NCBI GenBank assembly: GCA_902364065.1
Contig: CABJCJ010000007.1
Coordinates: 41,816 to 105,815, forward strand
DNA from: Veillonellaceae bacterium SB90
GTDB lineage: Bacteria > Bacillota > Negativicutes > Selenomonadales > Selenomonadaceae
DNA length: 64,000 nucleotides
Direction of reading: 5' to 3'
Part shown: positions 43,748 to 51,913 of the stretch, piece by piece
Position numbering within the stretch: position 1 is the first letter of the stretch
How the letters are laid out: each line of letters begins with the position of its first letter
Position numbers and translations under genes: made by a program
Notes under the pieces: model-generated
Told to the model about the DNA's origin: nothing
The model's database searches: none
The model's input: the letters and a program-made list of their open reading frames with translations, nothing else

Positions 43748-44498
43748 GAGCCATCACCTCTTCTGCCAGCTGGCGGTAGGTATCCGCACCCTTGGAGCGC
43801 TTATCGTAATAGATGATCGGTTCGCCGTACGACGGCGCTTCACTGAGCCGCACCGTACGCGGAATCATCGTCTTGTAGACGAGTTCCCCAAATGTTTCCC
43901 GTACTTCGGCCACGACCTGCTCAGCCAGACGCGTGCGGGAATCGTACATCGTCATGAGCACGCCTTCGACCTCCAGGCCGGCATTGAGATTGGAACGCAC
44001 GAGCTCAATCGTATTCATGAGCTGCGAGACACCTTCCAATGCATAGAACTCGCACTGAATCGGCATGAGCACCGAATCCGCCGCTGCCAGGGAATTGAGC
44101 GTCAGGAGCCCCAGCGAAGGCGGGCAGTCGATGATGATGTAATCGTAAGCCCCGGCTACGGTATCGAGAGCCCGCTTGAGGCGCGTCTCACGCGAGATGG
44201 CTGCCACGAGCTCTACCTCAGCCCCCGCCAGTTCGATATTGGCCGGCAGGACATCCACCTGGAATTCCGTATGTACAAGCGCCTGTTCAATCGGCGTGCC
44301 CTCGATGATCACCTGATAGATGGTCGTATCGAGCGCGGATTTATCGATGCCATAGCCACTGGAGGCATTGCCCTGCGGATCACAGTCCACCAGCAGGATT
44401 TTCTTGCCTTTCTCCGCCAGGCATGCCGCCAGGTTGACGGAAGTCGTCGTCTTGCCGACGCCGCCTTTCTGATTGGCTACTGCAATGATTTTTGCCAC
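43737..44498 (-). CDS. parA: Chromosome partitioning ATPase ParA (Soj)
   Basis: About 253 aa deviant-Walker ATPase. The A motif is KGGVGKTTTS near the N terminus, the A' region is LLVDCDPQGNASSG, and YIIIDCPPSLGLLT is Walker B. The frame begins at GTG 44510, but GTG 44498, giving the standard MAKIIAVANQKGG start, is better placed. Overlaps parB. Upstream sequence has a palindrome TGTTACATTGTAACA over a possible promoter, then parS site 3. Confidence 0.96.
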   Translation of the reverse strand: MAKIIAVANQKGGVGKTTTSVNLAACLAEKGKKILLVDCDPQGNASSGYGIDKSALDTTIYQVIIEGTPIEQALVHTEFQVDVLPANIELAGAEVELVAAISRETRLKRALDTVAGAYDYIIIDCPPSLGLLTLNSLAAADSVLMPIQCEFYALEGVSQLMNTIELVRSNLNAGLEVEGVLMTMYDSRTRLAEQVVAEVRETFGELVYKTMIPRTVRLSEAPSYGEPIIYYDKRSKGADTYRQLAEEVMAHGK

Positions 44499-44594
44499 AT
44501 AGTTCACCACTTTCCTAGAATTTGCCCCAGACCACGGCCTGTCAGGAATATCGATACATTATTCCTTGTAAAAAGACCCCGGAATCAGTATAAT

Positions 44595-44609
44595 TGTTAC
44601 ATTGTAACA
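44595..44609. promoter_or_regulatory. Palindrome over the putative parA promoter
   Basis: TGTTACATTGTAACA, 7-1-7 inverted repeat, overlapping a TATACT -10-like box on the minus strand about 95 bp from parA. The 44511-44751 gap otherwise holds parS site 3 and an AT-rich stretch with TATAAT for the plus-strand gene. Confidence 0.45.
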
Positions 44610-44704
44610 TTTGTAAACGACGAATGCCACAGCACGTGGCTACCATACATATGGGCAATTTTTTCCTATACCATATAATATAATGAATTGGTGAAAAATG
44701 CTAT

Positions 44705-44720
44705 TGTTTCACGTGAAACA
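44705..44720. other. parS site 3
   Basis: Perfect TGTTTCACGTGAAACA, in the divergent region between parA and the methionine synthase activation gene. Confidence 0.95.
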
Positions 44721-44751
44721 ACATAAAAAATTTTCCTGAGGAGGTTTTCTC

Positions 44752-45438
44752 ATGCCCGTCTACAATGCCCCACTGCTCACGATTGATCCCAAGGAAACCC
44801 GGCGCTACGCAGGGCTCATGCGTGCCAAGAACTTCGACGAAGCCCTCATTGAAGAGGCCTGTCAGGATGCGCGCCTGCTCGCCAAGCCGCAGGGTATCTG
44901 GCAGCTCTACGACTACGACTGCGAGAAGCAGGAAGTCCTGGCCGATCCCCCCTTTCACATCGAAGGCGCAAAAATCGGCAAGCATCTCGCCGGCTGCGAC
45001 AAGGTCATCCTGCTGGCCGTCACGGTCGGCGATGATATCGAGGACATGGTCACGAAACGCTTTGCCGATGGTGAGTACGCCTCCAGCGTGCTGCTCGATG
45101 CCGCAGCGACCACGGCCGTCGAGCAGCTGGCCGACGGCATGGAACGGGCCATCAAACCCAAGATGGCGGCACAGGGCTATGGCATGCGCTGGCGTTTCAG
45201 TCCGGGCTACGGCGACTGGCCGCTCGACCAGCAGCCTGAGCTCATCCGCCTGACACGCTGCGAGACGATCGGCATCACCCTTTCTGAGTCCAAGATGCTC
45301 ATGCCGCGCAAGAGCGTCACGGCCATCATCGGCCTTTATAAAGAAGAAAAGCACACCACCCCGGAAGCAGATGCTCACGAAGCCAGGGGCTGCGCTGCGT
45401 GCGGCAAGAAAGACTGTCCTTCACGCAGACAGGGATAA
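44752..45438 (+). CDS. Methionine synthase reactivation-domain protein (stand-alone)
   Basis: 228 aa matching the C-terminal activation domain of B12-dependent methionine synthase, with the conserved RFSPGYGDWPLDQQP motif and the preceding AGCDKVILLAVTVG. It would bind SAM and reduce cob(II)alamin in the MetH protein encoded next. A Cys-rich tail (GCAACGKKDC) is extra and might bind a metal or cluster. GAGGAGG precedes ATG 44752. Confidence 0.85.
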   Translation: MPVYNAPLLTIDPKETRRYAGLMRAKNFDEALIEEACQDARLLAKPQGIWQLYDYDCEKQEVLADPPFHIEGAKIGKHLAGCDKVILLAVTVGDDIEDMVTKRFADGEYASSVLLDAAATTAVEQLADGMERAIKPKMAAQGYGMRWRFSPGYGDWPLDQQPELIRLTRCETIGITLSESKMLMPRKSVTAIIGLYKEEKHTTPEADAHEARGCAACGKKDCPSRRQG

Positions 45439-45467
45439 ATAAAATGACGCAAAGGAACGAATTTTTC

Positions 45468-45497
45468 TTGACATATAATGCATACTAACATAGTATG
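45468..45497 (+). promoter_or_regulatory. metH promoter with overlapping palindromic operator
   Basis: TTGACA (45468-45473), 17 bp, TAGTAT (45491-45496). The perfect 7-3-7 palindrome CATACTAACATAGTATG (45481-45497) covers the -10 box, a typical repressor position. Confidence 0.65.
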
Positions 45498-45555
45498 GTT
45501 ATAAAATAATACATATATAAGCCGCGAAACTGAATGAACAATAAGGAGCGTTACC

Positions 45556-47934
45556 ATGATCCATATCTTTGACGGTGCCATGGGCACCATGCTGCAGGCC
45601 GGCGGGCTCAAACCAGGCGGCTGCCCTGAGCTCATGAACATCGAGCATCCGGAAGTCGTCCTTGGTATCCACCGCGCATATATCGAAGCCGGTGCGACCA
45701 TCATCGAGACGAATACCTTCGGCGCGAGCCGCCTCAAACTCGACCATTACGGCCTCGAGGACCGCGTGGCAGAGCTCAACGCCGCCGCCGTGCGGATTGC
45801 CCGGGAAGCGGCAGGCGAAAAAGCAAAGATTGCCGGCTCCATGGGCCCGACGGGCCGTTTCATCAGCCCGCTCGGCGATCTCGATTTTGAAGAAGCCTAT
45901 GCCTGCTTCCACGAGCAGGCCGCTGCTCTCGCCGAGGCCGGCGTCGATTACTTCATCATCGAAACCTGCATCGACATCCAGGAAATGCGCGCCGCGCTGC
46001 TCGCCGCCAAGGATGTCGCGCCCAACGTCCCCGTCATCTGCCAGCTGACTTACAGCGATGACGGCCGTACCGTCACGGGCACGGACCCGCAGTCCGCCGC
46101 CATCATCCTCTCGGCCATGGGCGCCGACATCATCGGCGTCAACTGCTCACTCGGACCGGAACAGCTCGTGCCAATCGTCAAAATACTTGCCGAGAACTGC
46201 GACTGTCCGATCAGCGTACAGCCGAACGCCGGCATGCCGCAGCTCGTCGACGGCGAAACGCACTTCCCGATGGGACCGGAGGACTTCGGCAGCTGGGCAC
46301 CGAAGCTCCTCGCCGCCGGCGCCACCTACCTCGGCGGCTGCTGCGGCACGACGCCGGAGCACATCCGCGCCCTCGCCTCAGCCCTCGCTGACTGTGAAGA
46401 ACCCAGACGCGCCGCACGCCCCCAGCGCCTCTGGCTGGCCAGCCGCAGCAAATCCGTCTGCATCGACAAAGACCTGCCGACCGTCCTCATCGGCGAACGC
46501 ATCAACCCGACGGGCCGCAAGAAGCTCGCTGCCGAGATTCGCGAAGGATCGCTGCTCTCCGTCAAGAAGGAAGCCGTCAATCAGGTGAAGGCCGGCGCCA
46601 GACTTCTCGACGTCAACATGGGCGTTGCCGGCATCGATGCCGTAACAGCCATGAAGCAGGCTGTAACCGAGATTGCCCAGCTCACCGACGCACCGCTCGC
46701 CATCGATACGAACGACGCCGCAGCACTCGAAGCCGGCCTGCGCGCCTATCCGGGCCGCGCGCTCATCAACTCCGTCTCCGCCGAGGATGCCCGCATCCGC
46801 GATTTCCTGCCGCTCGCCAAGAAATACGGCGCTGCCATCCTCTGCCTGCCGATCACCGAAGACGGCGTGCCCAAGACGGCAGACGACCGCCTCAAGGCCG
46901 TGCAGTTCATCATCGAGAACGCCCGGAAAGCCGGGCTCAAGGACGGAGATTTCCTGCTCGACGCCCTCGTCATGACCGTATCGGCTGACAAGAATGCCTG
47001 CCGCGAAGTCCTGCGTACCCTGCATCTCTATCGCCAGCATCTGGGCTTCCCCTCCACGATGGGCCTTTCCAACATCTCCTTCGGCCTGCCGAACCGGCCG
47101 CTCATCAACAGCACCTTCTTCGCCATGTGCCTTGTGGCCGGCCTCGATGCGCCAATCATGAACCCCTACGATGAATCCATGCAGAAAGCCCTCAAGGCCA
47201 GTGCGGCCCTGCTCGGCGACGATCCCTGCGGCCTGGCCTTCAGTCAGGACGAGAGCAACCTCGCCGTCCCCAAGAAAGCAGCCGTGATGAAGACGACGAA
47301 CCTGCCAATCCTTGAGGCCATCAAGCAGGCCGTCATCGAAGGCGAAAAAGACATCATCGTCGACCTCGTCATCAAGGCGCTCGAAGAGGGCAAGACGGGT
47401 AATGAGATCACGGAAAACGGCCTGACCGCTGCCATGACGGAAATCGGCGAAGACTTCGGCTCCGGGCGCATGTTCCTGCCGCAGGTCCTCTTGTCTGCAG
47501 AAACCATGCGCGCCGCCTTCGACAAGCTCAAGGAACTCATCCCGGCCAGTGCCGAAGCGGACAAGGGCACCTTCGTCATTGCCACGGTCAAGGGCGATGT
47601 CCACGACCTCGGCAAGAACATCACGGGAGCCCTGCTTGCCAACTCCGGCTTCAAGGTCATCGATCTCGGCAAGGACGTCGATGCCGATACCATCGTGCAG
47701 GCAGCTAAAGAACACCAGGCCGACATCGTCGGCCTCGCCGCACTGATGACGACCACGATGCCGCAGATTGACAAAGTCATCGCCAAACTCCGGGATGAAC
47801 AGCTCGACGTGAAGGTCATGATCGGCGGCGCCGCCGTCACCCAGGACTACGCCGATGCCTGCGGTGCCGACGCCTACGCAGCCGACGGCGTAAAGGCCGT
47901 CAAGCTCGCCAAACAAATGGTCGGAGCGGAATAA
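45556..47934 (+). CDS. metH: B12-dependent methionine synthase, catalytic part without activation domain
   Basis: 792 aa. Homocysteine-binding domain (about 1-285) with Zn cysteines in VNCSLGPEQ and GGCCGTTPEH; pterin-binding barrel (about 310-570, with LDVNMGVAGID); B12 cap and cobalamin domain (about 590-792) with the DxHxxG motif VKGDVHDLGKNI. The usual fourth, SAM-binding activation domain is missing and is encoded separately at 44752. Makes methionine from homocysteine and methyl-THF. It has its own promoter and a candidate operator; no SAM or B12 riboswitch is visible. Confidence 0.93.
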   Translation: MIHIFDGAMGTMLQAGGLKPGGCPELMNIEHPEVVLGIHRAYIEAGATIIETNTFGASRLKLDHYGLEDRVAELNAAAVRIAREAAGEKAKIAGSMGPTGRFISPLGDLDFEEAYACFHEQAAALAEAGVDYFIIETCIDIQEMRAALLAAKDVAPNVPVICQLTYSDDGRTVTGTDPQSAAIILSAMGADIIGVNCSLGPEQLVPIVKILAENCDCPISVQPNAGMPQLVDGETHFPMGPEDFGSWAPKLLAAGATYLGGCCGTTPEHIRALASALADCEEPRRAARPQRLWLASRSKSVCIDKDLPTVLIGERINPTGRKKLAAEIREGSLLSVKKEAVNQVKAGARLLDVNMGVAGIDAVTAMKQAVTEIAQLTDAPLAIDTNDAAALEAGLRAYPGRALINSVSAEDARIRDFLPLAKKYGAAILCLPITEDGVPKTADDRLKAVQFIIENARKAGLKDGDFLLDALVMTVSADKNACREVLRTLHLYRQHLGFPSTMGLSNISFGLPNRPLINSTFFAMCLVAGLDAPIMNPYDESMQKALKASAALLGDDPCGLAFSQDESNLAVPKKAAVMKTTNLPILEAIKQAVIEGEKDIIVDLVIKALEEGKTGNEITENGLTAAMTEIGEDFGSGRMFLPQVLLSAETMRAAFDKLKELIPASAEADKGTFVIATVKGDVHDLGKNITGALLANSGFKVIDLGKDVDADTIVQAAKEHQADIVGLAALMTTTMPQIDKVIAKLRDEQLDVKVMIGGAAVTQDYADACGADAYAADGVKAVKLAKQMVGAE

Positions 47935-47969
47935 ATCTTACTTATTCAAGATGCGGATATCATAACCTT

Positions 47970-48159
47970 CGGCGGGAGGGCTGCGCAAAAACGAAGCGTT
48001 GGCGCGCTGCGTAAAGAATCGATTTTTTTCCTGCCAGCTTCCTGTCAAAAGTGCGTCGTTCAAGCGCAGCGCGTTTCGCACTTTTGGCAGGCTGCCTTAA
48101 AAGGAAAAAGATCGATTTAGCAGCCCGACTTCGCGAAGTGTTGCGCAGCCCTCCCGCCG
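47970..48159. repeat. 190-bp imperfect palindromic element
   Basis: Outer arms GGCGGGAGGGCTGCGCAA (47971-47988) and its exact complement (48141-48158) are perfect. Nested complementary blocks follow: AATCGATTTTTTTCCT with its complement near 48106-48121, and CTGTCAAAAGTGCG with CGCACTTTTGGCAG. Nearly the whole 190 bp can fold into one long hairpin. It sits between convergent metH and pfkA. It resembles a MITE-like or other repeated palindrome; no transposase or clear target duplication is seen. Confidence 0.7.
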
Positions 48160-48190
48160 CCATCTCACGATCGTCACATCCCCTGTATAA

Positions 48191-48236
48191 AAGAAGCCCG
48201 CCTCCTCATCCATGACGGATGGGAAGCGGGCTTCTC
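48191..48236. terminator. pfkA terminator
   Basis: Stem AGAAGCCCGC / GCGGGCTTCT enclosing a smaller CATCC/GGATG hairpin, T tract on the minus strand. Confidence 0.85.
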
Positions 48237-48259
48237 TTTCGTTATGCAAATCCTTGCGA

Positions 48260-49222
48260 TCAGAACAGGACCTTTGCGAGATGCAGATAGTCCGGATCAA
48301 GAACCTTCTTGTTGTTGACGGCATCATGCAGGTCGATCGAAACGACACGGCCCTTGCTGTAGCCGAACACGATATCCGACAGACCGGAAATCAGTGCAAG
48401 AGCAGCCTGCTCGCCGAGCTGGCTGGCGCGTACGCGGTCGATGACCGACGGAGCTCCCCCACGCTGGATATGGCCGAGCACCGATACGCGCGTATCGAGC
48501 TGCGTCTTCTCGGCAATGTGCTTGCCGATTTCCTGGCCGCTGCCGGCACCCTCGGCCACGACGACGAGAATGTAACGCTTGCCCTTCTTGTAGGCTTCCT
48601 TCATGTCTTCGCAGATGGCGTCGAGATCGTACTCCTCTTCCGGTACCAGGATGTACTCCGCACCGCCCGAAATGCCCGAAACAAGTGCGAGCCAGCCGCA
48701 GTTGCGGCCCATGACCTCGAGGACAATGACGCGGCGATGAGCCGAAGCCGTATCGCGCAGCTTGTTGATGGCATCGATAATCGTGTTGGCAGCCGTATCA
48801 CAGCCAATCGTGTAGTCAGAGCCCCAGACATCGTTATCGATCGTGCCCGGCAGGCCGACGATTGGCATGCCCGTCTCCTTCGACAGGAGGGATGCGCCGC
48901 GCAGAGAACCGTCACCACCGATGACACAGAGGCCTTCGATGCCGCGGTCCTTGAGGTTCTGATAGCCCATCATGCGGCCTTCCGGCGTCTTCCAGCGTTT
49001 GCAGCGTGCCGTACCAAGGAAAGTGCCGCCACGCTGGATGATGTCGCCGACATCCTTGGACTGCATCTCAAACATATCCTGCTCGAGCAGACCGTGATAG
49101 CCTCCACGGATACCCCAGACCTTGACACCTTCGTATAAAGCAGTACGTACAACCGCGCGTGCCGCTGCATTCATTCCTGGGCTGTCGCCGCCACTGGTCA
49201 TGACTGCAATGCTTTTCAACAT
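48260..49222 (-). CDS. pfkA: ATP-dependent 6-phosphofructokinase
   Basis: 320 aa. Phosphorylates fructose 6-phosphate in glycolysis. MTSGGDSPGMNAA at the N terminus, GGDGS and LPGTIDNDVWGSDYTIG carry the catalytic Asp; Gly in GGDGS and in PGTIDND indicates ATP rather than pyrophosphate as donor. Also EVMGRNCGWLAL and LGHIQRGG. ATG 49222 follows GGGGGA; the frame extends to 49258 without a better site. Single gene with its own terminator. Confidence 0.95.
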   Translation of the reverse strand: MLKSIAVMTSGGDSPGMNAAARAVVRTALYEGVKVWGIRGGYHGLLEQDMFEMQSKDVGDIIQRGGTFLGTARCKRWKTPEGRMMGYQNLKDRGIEGLCVIGGDGSLRGASLLSKETGMPIVGLPGTIDNDVWGSDYTIGCDTAANTIIDAINKLRDTASAHRRVIVLEVMGRNCGWLALVSGISGGAEYILVPEEEYDLDAICEDMKEAYKKGKRYILVVVAEGAGSGQEIGKHIAEKTQLDTRVSVLGHIQRGGAPSVIDRVRASQLGEQAALALISGLSDIVFGYSKGRVVSIDLHDAVNNKKVLDPDYLHLAKVLF

Positions 49223-49365
49223 AATGGAAGTCCCCCTTGAATTGAGAATAGCTAGCATATTGACTGGCTGAAAGCCATCGTATGACGTTTAACTACACCT
49301 AATGATACCATAAAAATCCCTTTGAAAACAGGGATGCCGGTTATTTTTTCGGACCAGCTCAGACC

Positions 49366-49394
49366 TTGACAAAATTCCATCTGGATGATAGATT
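49366..49394 (+). promoter_or_regulatory. Promoter of the ZTP-riboswitch transcript
   Basis: TTGACA (49366-49371), 17 bp, TAGATT (49389-49394). Confidence 0.75.
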
Positions 49395-49402
49395 TTAGTT
49401 AG

Positions 49403-49497
49403 ATGCTGTGCAACTGACGGAAGTGGATGACCACAGGGAGCACAGGGAAGAAGAGCCGACCGTCTGGGCAGAGCCTGGATTTGTGTCGGCTTTTTTG
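49403..49497 (+). promoter_or_regulatory. ZTP (pfl) riboswitch with terminator
   Basis: The conserved halves of the pfl/ZTP aptamer are visible: a 5' part with GTGCAACTGACGG and a GTGG/CCAC stem ending CAGGGAGCACAGGG, and the 3' part GCCGACCGTCTGGGC. The 3' part overlaps a terminator stem AGCCGA/TCGGCT followed by T6 (49485-49496), so ZTP/ZMP binding would free the downstream gene. The gene controlled is an AICAR transformylase, the enzyme that consumes ZMP. Confidence 0.9.
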
Positions 49498-49522
49498 TAT
49501 GTGAAAAGGAGCAAATAGCAAA

Positions 49523-50695
49523 ATGAAAGAACTGGAACTCAAATACGGGTGCAACCCGAACCAGAAACCAGCCCGCGTTTTCATGGAAAACGGGGAACTG
49601 CCTTTCGAGGTCCTCAACGGCCGTCCCGGCTACATCAACCTGCTTGACGCCATGAACAGCTGGCAGCTCGTCCGTGAGCTGCGGGAAGCCACGGGCTTGC
49701 CGGCTGCCGCTTCTTTCAAGCACGTCAGCCCGGCTGGCGCTGCTGTCGCCGTTCCTCTTTCGCCGGTCCTCGAGAAAGTCTATTTCGTCGAAGGCGTGGA
49801 GCTCTCCCCGATTGCCACGGCCTACATCCGTGCCCGCGGTGCTGACCGCATGAGCTCCTACGGCGATTTCGTCGCCCTCTCGGACGAATGCGACGCACAG
49901 ACGGCTTCCTTCCTCAAGCGCGAAGTATCGGACGGCATCATTGCACCGTCGTATTCGCCGGAAGCCCTCGAGATCCTCAAATCGAAGCGCAAAGGCACGT
50001 ACCTGATACTGCAGATGGATCCTGCCTATCAGCCGGAAGAACTCGAGCGCAAGCAGGTCTTCGGCGTCACGTTCGAACAGAAACGCAACAATGTCGAAAT
50101 CACGGAAGACTGCCTCAAGGACATCGTGACGAAGAATCATGATCTGCCGGAAAGCGCCAAGCGCGATCTCCTAATTGCCCTCATCACGCTCAAATACACG
50201 CAGTCCAACTCCGTCTGCTACACGAAGGACGGACAGGCCATCGGCATCGGCGCTGGCCAACAGAGCCGCGTCCACTGCACGCGCCTTGCCGGCACGAAGG
50301 CGGACAACTGGTTCCTGCGCCAGAGCCCGCAGGTCCTTGGCCTCCCGTTCAAGCCGGAAGTCCGCCGCCCGGACCGCGACAATGCCATCGACGTCTACAT
50401 CGGCGAGGAATGGGAAGACCTGCTCGAGACGGACGACTGGAAGCGCGTCTTCACCGAAAAACCGCCTGTCTTCACGCGCGAGCAGAAGAAAGCCTGGCTC
50501 CAGAAGGAGACCGGTGTCTCTCTTGGCTCCGATGCCTTCTTCCCATTCGGCGACAACATCGAGCGCGCCCACAAGAGCGGCGTGACCTACGTCGCTCAGA
50601 CCGGCGGTTCCATCCGTGACGACAACGTCATCGAGACAGCCGACAAATACAACATGACGATGGCCATGACGCACATCCGTCTGTTCCATCATTAA
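49523..50695 (+). CDS. Stand-alone AICAR transformylase (phosphoribosylaminoimidazolecarboxamide formyltransferase)
   Basis: 390 aa. Corresponds to the transformylase half of PurH without the IMP cyclohydrolase domain. LKYGCNPNQKPARVFM at the N terminus, SFKHVSPAGAAVA with the catalytic Lys-His pair, and GAGQQSRVHCTRLAG are typical. It formylates AICAR (ZMP) to FAICAR. AAAAGGAG precedes ATG 49523. The ZTP riboswitch in its leader agrees with the function. No purH-type cyclohydrolase gene is adjacent. Confidence 0.92.
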   Translation: MKELELKYGCNPNQKPARVFMENGELPFEVLNGRPGYINLLDAMNSWQLVRELREATGLPAAASFKHVSPAGAAVAVPLSPVLEKVYFVEGVELSPIATAYIRARGADRMSSYGDFVALSDECDAQTASFLKREVSDGIIAPSYSPEALEILKSKRKGTYLILQMDPAYQPEELERKQVFGVTFEQKRNNVEITEDCLKDIVTKNHDLPESAKRDLLIALITLKYTQSNSVCYTKDGQAIGIGAGQQSRVHCTRLAGTKADNWFLRQSPQVLGLPFKPEVRRPDRDNAIDVYIGEEWEDLLETDDWKRVFTEKPPVFTREQKKAWLQKETGVSLGSDAFFPFGDNIERAHKSGVTYVAQTGGSIRDDNVIETADKYNMTMAMTHIRLFHH

Positions 50696-50779
50696 GATAC
50701 CGCCACTGACTATGAGCTTCTCCTCTTTCTGGAACTCGGTCACAAGACAAGGCTGCTGACCTGTGCTAGAATAATGTCA

Positions 50780-50850
50780 AGGAGAGTTTTCACTGCTAAC
50801 GATGATTCGTGAGAGCCGCCCCGGTTGAGCAGAACCGGGGCGGCTTTTAT
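50780..50850 (+). other. Short transcript-like segment with hairpin terminator and AGGAGAG/TGCTAACGA motifs
   Basis: AGGAGAG (50780-50786) and TGCTAACGA (50794-50802) are followed by a strong GC hairpin (50815-50844, stem GCCGCCCCGGTT) and a T-rich tract: the terminator of the AICAR transformylase gene or of a small RNA. Both motifs are exactly complementary to two segments of the putative small RNA at 50912. Confidence 0.55.
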
Positions 50851-50876
50851 TTTTACAAAAATAATTTATTTAAGTA

Positions 50877-50905
50877 TTGATATTCATTCTCATATATGCT
50901 ATATT
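50877..50905 (+). promoter_or_regulatory. Promoter with overlapping Fur-like box
   Basis: TTGATA (50877-50882), 17 bp, TATATT (50900-50905). TGATATTCATTCTCA (50878-50892) matches the Fur 7-1-7 consensus at 13 of 15 positions and covers the -35 box, so iron-bound Fur would repress it. Confidence 0.65.
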
Positions 50906-50911
50906 ATCTAT

Positions 50912-51006
50912 AGGCTTTCGTTAGCACCTCAATATGAGGCGCAAAGCTCTCCTAAGATATAATACACAGCAAAAAACCCGGCGTACTGCTCATGCGCCGG
51001 GATTTT
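50912..51006 (+). ncRNA. Candidate iron-responsive small RNA
   Basis: About 95 nt from the predicted start to a Rho-independent terminator (CCCGGCG / CGCCGGG, then T5, 50976-51006). No plausible coding frame lies between. A hairpin CACCTCAATATGAGGCG comes first, followed by an exposed CTCTCCT (50947-50953), complementary to AGGAGAG-type ribosome binding sites. This is the layout of Fur-repressed regulatory RNAs such as RyhB or FsrA, although no sequence similarity to either is claimed. Confidence 0.55.
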
Positions 51007-51039
51007 TGTGGGTAAAATAAAATTTTGTTCATTTTTATA

Positions 51040-51068
51040 TTTACACTTGTTCACGCCGGTGTTATGAT
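51040..51068 (+). promoter_or_regulatory. deoC promoter
   Basis: TTTACA (51040-51045), 17 bp, TATGAT (51063-51068). Confidence 0.75.
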
Positions 51069-51112
51069 AAATCATGTCAGAACGATAGATCATCATTTTG
51101 AGGAGGATAAAA

Positions 51113-51754
51113 ATGGAACTTGCAAAATTCATTGACCACACGTATCTCCAGCCGGATGCTCAGAAGAAAGATATTGACAAGATTCTTGCCGAAGCCAAAC
51201 AGTATCACTTCGCTTCCGTCTGCATCAGCCCGATCTGGGTTTCCTATGCTCATAAGGAACTGGCTGGTTCCGGCGTCAATGTCGTCACGGTCATCGGCTT
51301 CCCGGAAGGTGCTACGCCGACTTCCGTCAAGGCCTTCGAAACCAGACAGGCCATTGCCGATGGTGCGGATGAAGTCGACACGGTCATCCCAATTGGCTTC
51401 CTCAAGGATGGAGAATATGATTATGTAGAAAATGACATCCGTGCTGTTGTCGAAGCTGCACAGGGCAAGACGACGAAAGTCATCATCGAAGCCTGCCTGC
51501 TGACGGATGACGAGAAGGTCAAGGCCTGTGAACTCGCCAAGAAAGCCGGTGCCGACTTCGTCAAGACTTCGACTGGTTTCTCCAAGTGGGGCGCCACGGT
51601 GGAAGACGTCAAGCTCATGCGCAAAACGGTAGGCCCGAACATGGGCGTCAAGGCTTCGGGCGGTGTACGCGACCGCCAGGAAGCCGAGGCCATGGTGGCA
51701 GCCGGCGCCAACCGCATCGGCACAAGCCACGGCATCGACATCATGAACGGCTGA
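51113..51754 (+). CDS. deoC: Deoxyribose-phosphate aldolase
   Basis: 213 aa class I aldolase splitting 2-deoxyribose 5-phosphate to glyceraldehyde 3-phosphate and acetaldehyde. [11 protein letters not shown] at the N terminus, [15 protein letters not shown], the lysine in [13 protein letters not shown] and the Schiff-base lysine in [11 protein letters not shown] are visible. ATG 51113 follows GAGGAGG; the frame opens at 51098. Next to a SorC-type DeoR gene, so this is a deoxynucleoside catabolism locus. Confidence 0.95.
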   Translation: MELAKFIDHTYLQPDAQKKDIDKILAEAKQYHFASVCISPIWVSYAHKELAGSGVNVVTVIGFPEGATPTSVKAFETRQAIADGADEVDTVIPIGFLKDGEYDYVENDIRAVVEAAQGKTTKVIIEACLLTDDEKVKACELAKKAGADFVKTSTGFSKWGATVEDVKLMRKTVGPNMGVKASGGVRDRQEAEAMVAAGANRIGTSHGIDIMNG

Positions 51755-51817
51755 TCTCATTCAGCTCCATCCCATTACTCATACACTCCTTACATACACA
51801 CAAGTCCTATCGACAGG

Positions 51818-51869
51818 ATGGCCCTTCTTGCAGGGGCCATTTTGTTTATGCCGCTGCACGGGGTATAAT
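51818..51869 (+). promoter_or_regulatory. deoC terminator followed by deoR promoter
   Basis: Hairpin ATGGCCC/GGGGCCAT (51818-51840) with T4 ends deoC. TTGTTT (51842-51847), 16 bp, TATAAT (51864-51869) starts the regulator gene. Confidence 0.7.
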
Positions 51870-51913
51870 AAAGACATCAAACAATCAACATACATCACCG
51901 AGGAGATGAATGA

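Noticed and set aside
47960..48163. Open frame of 67 codons across the palindromic element
   Set aside because: It follows from the repeat sequence; no start signal or family.
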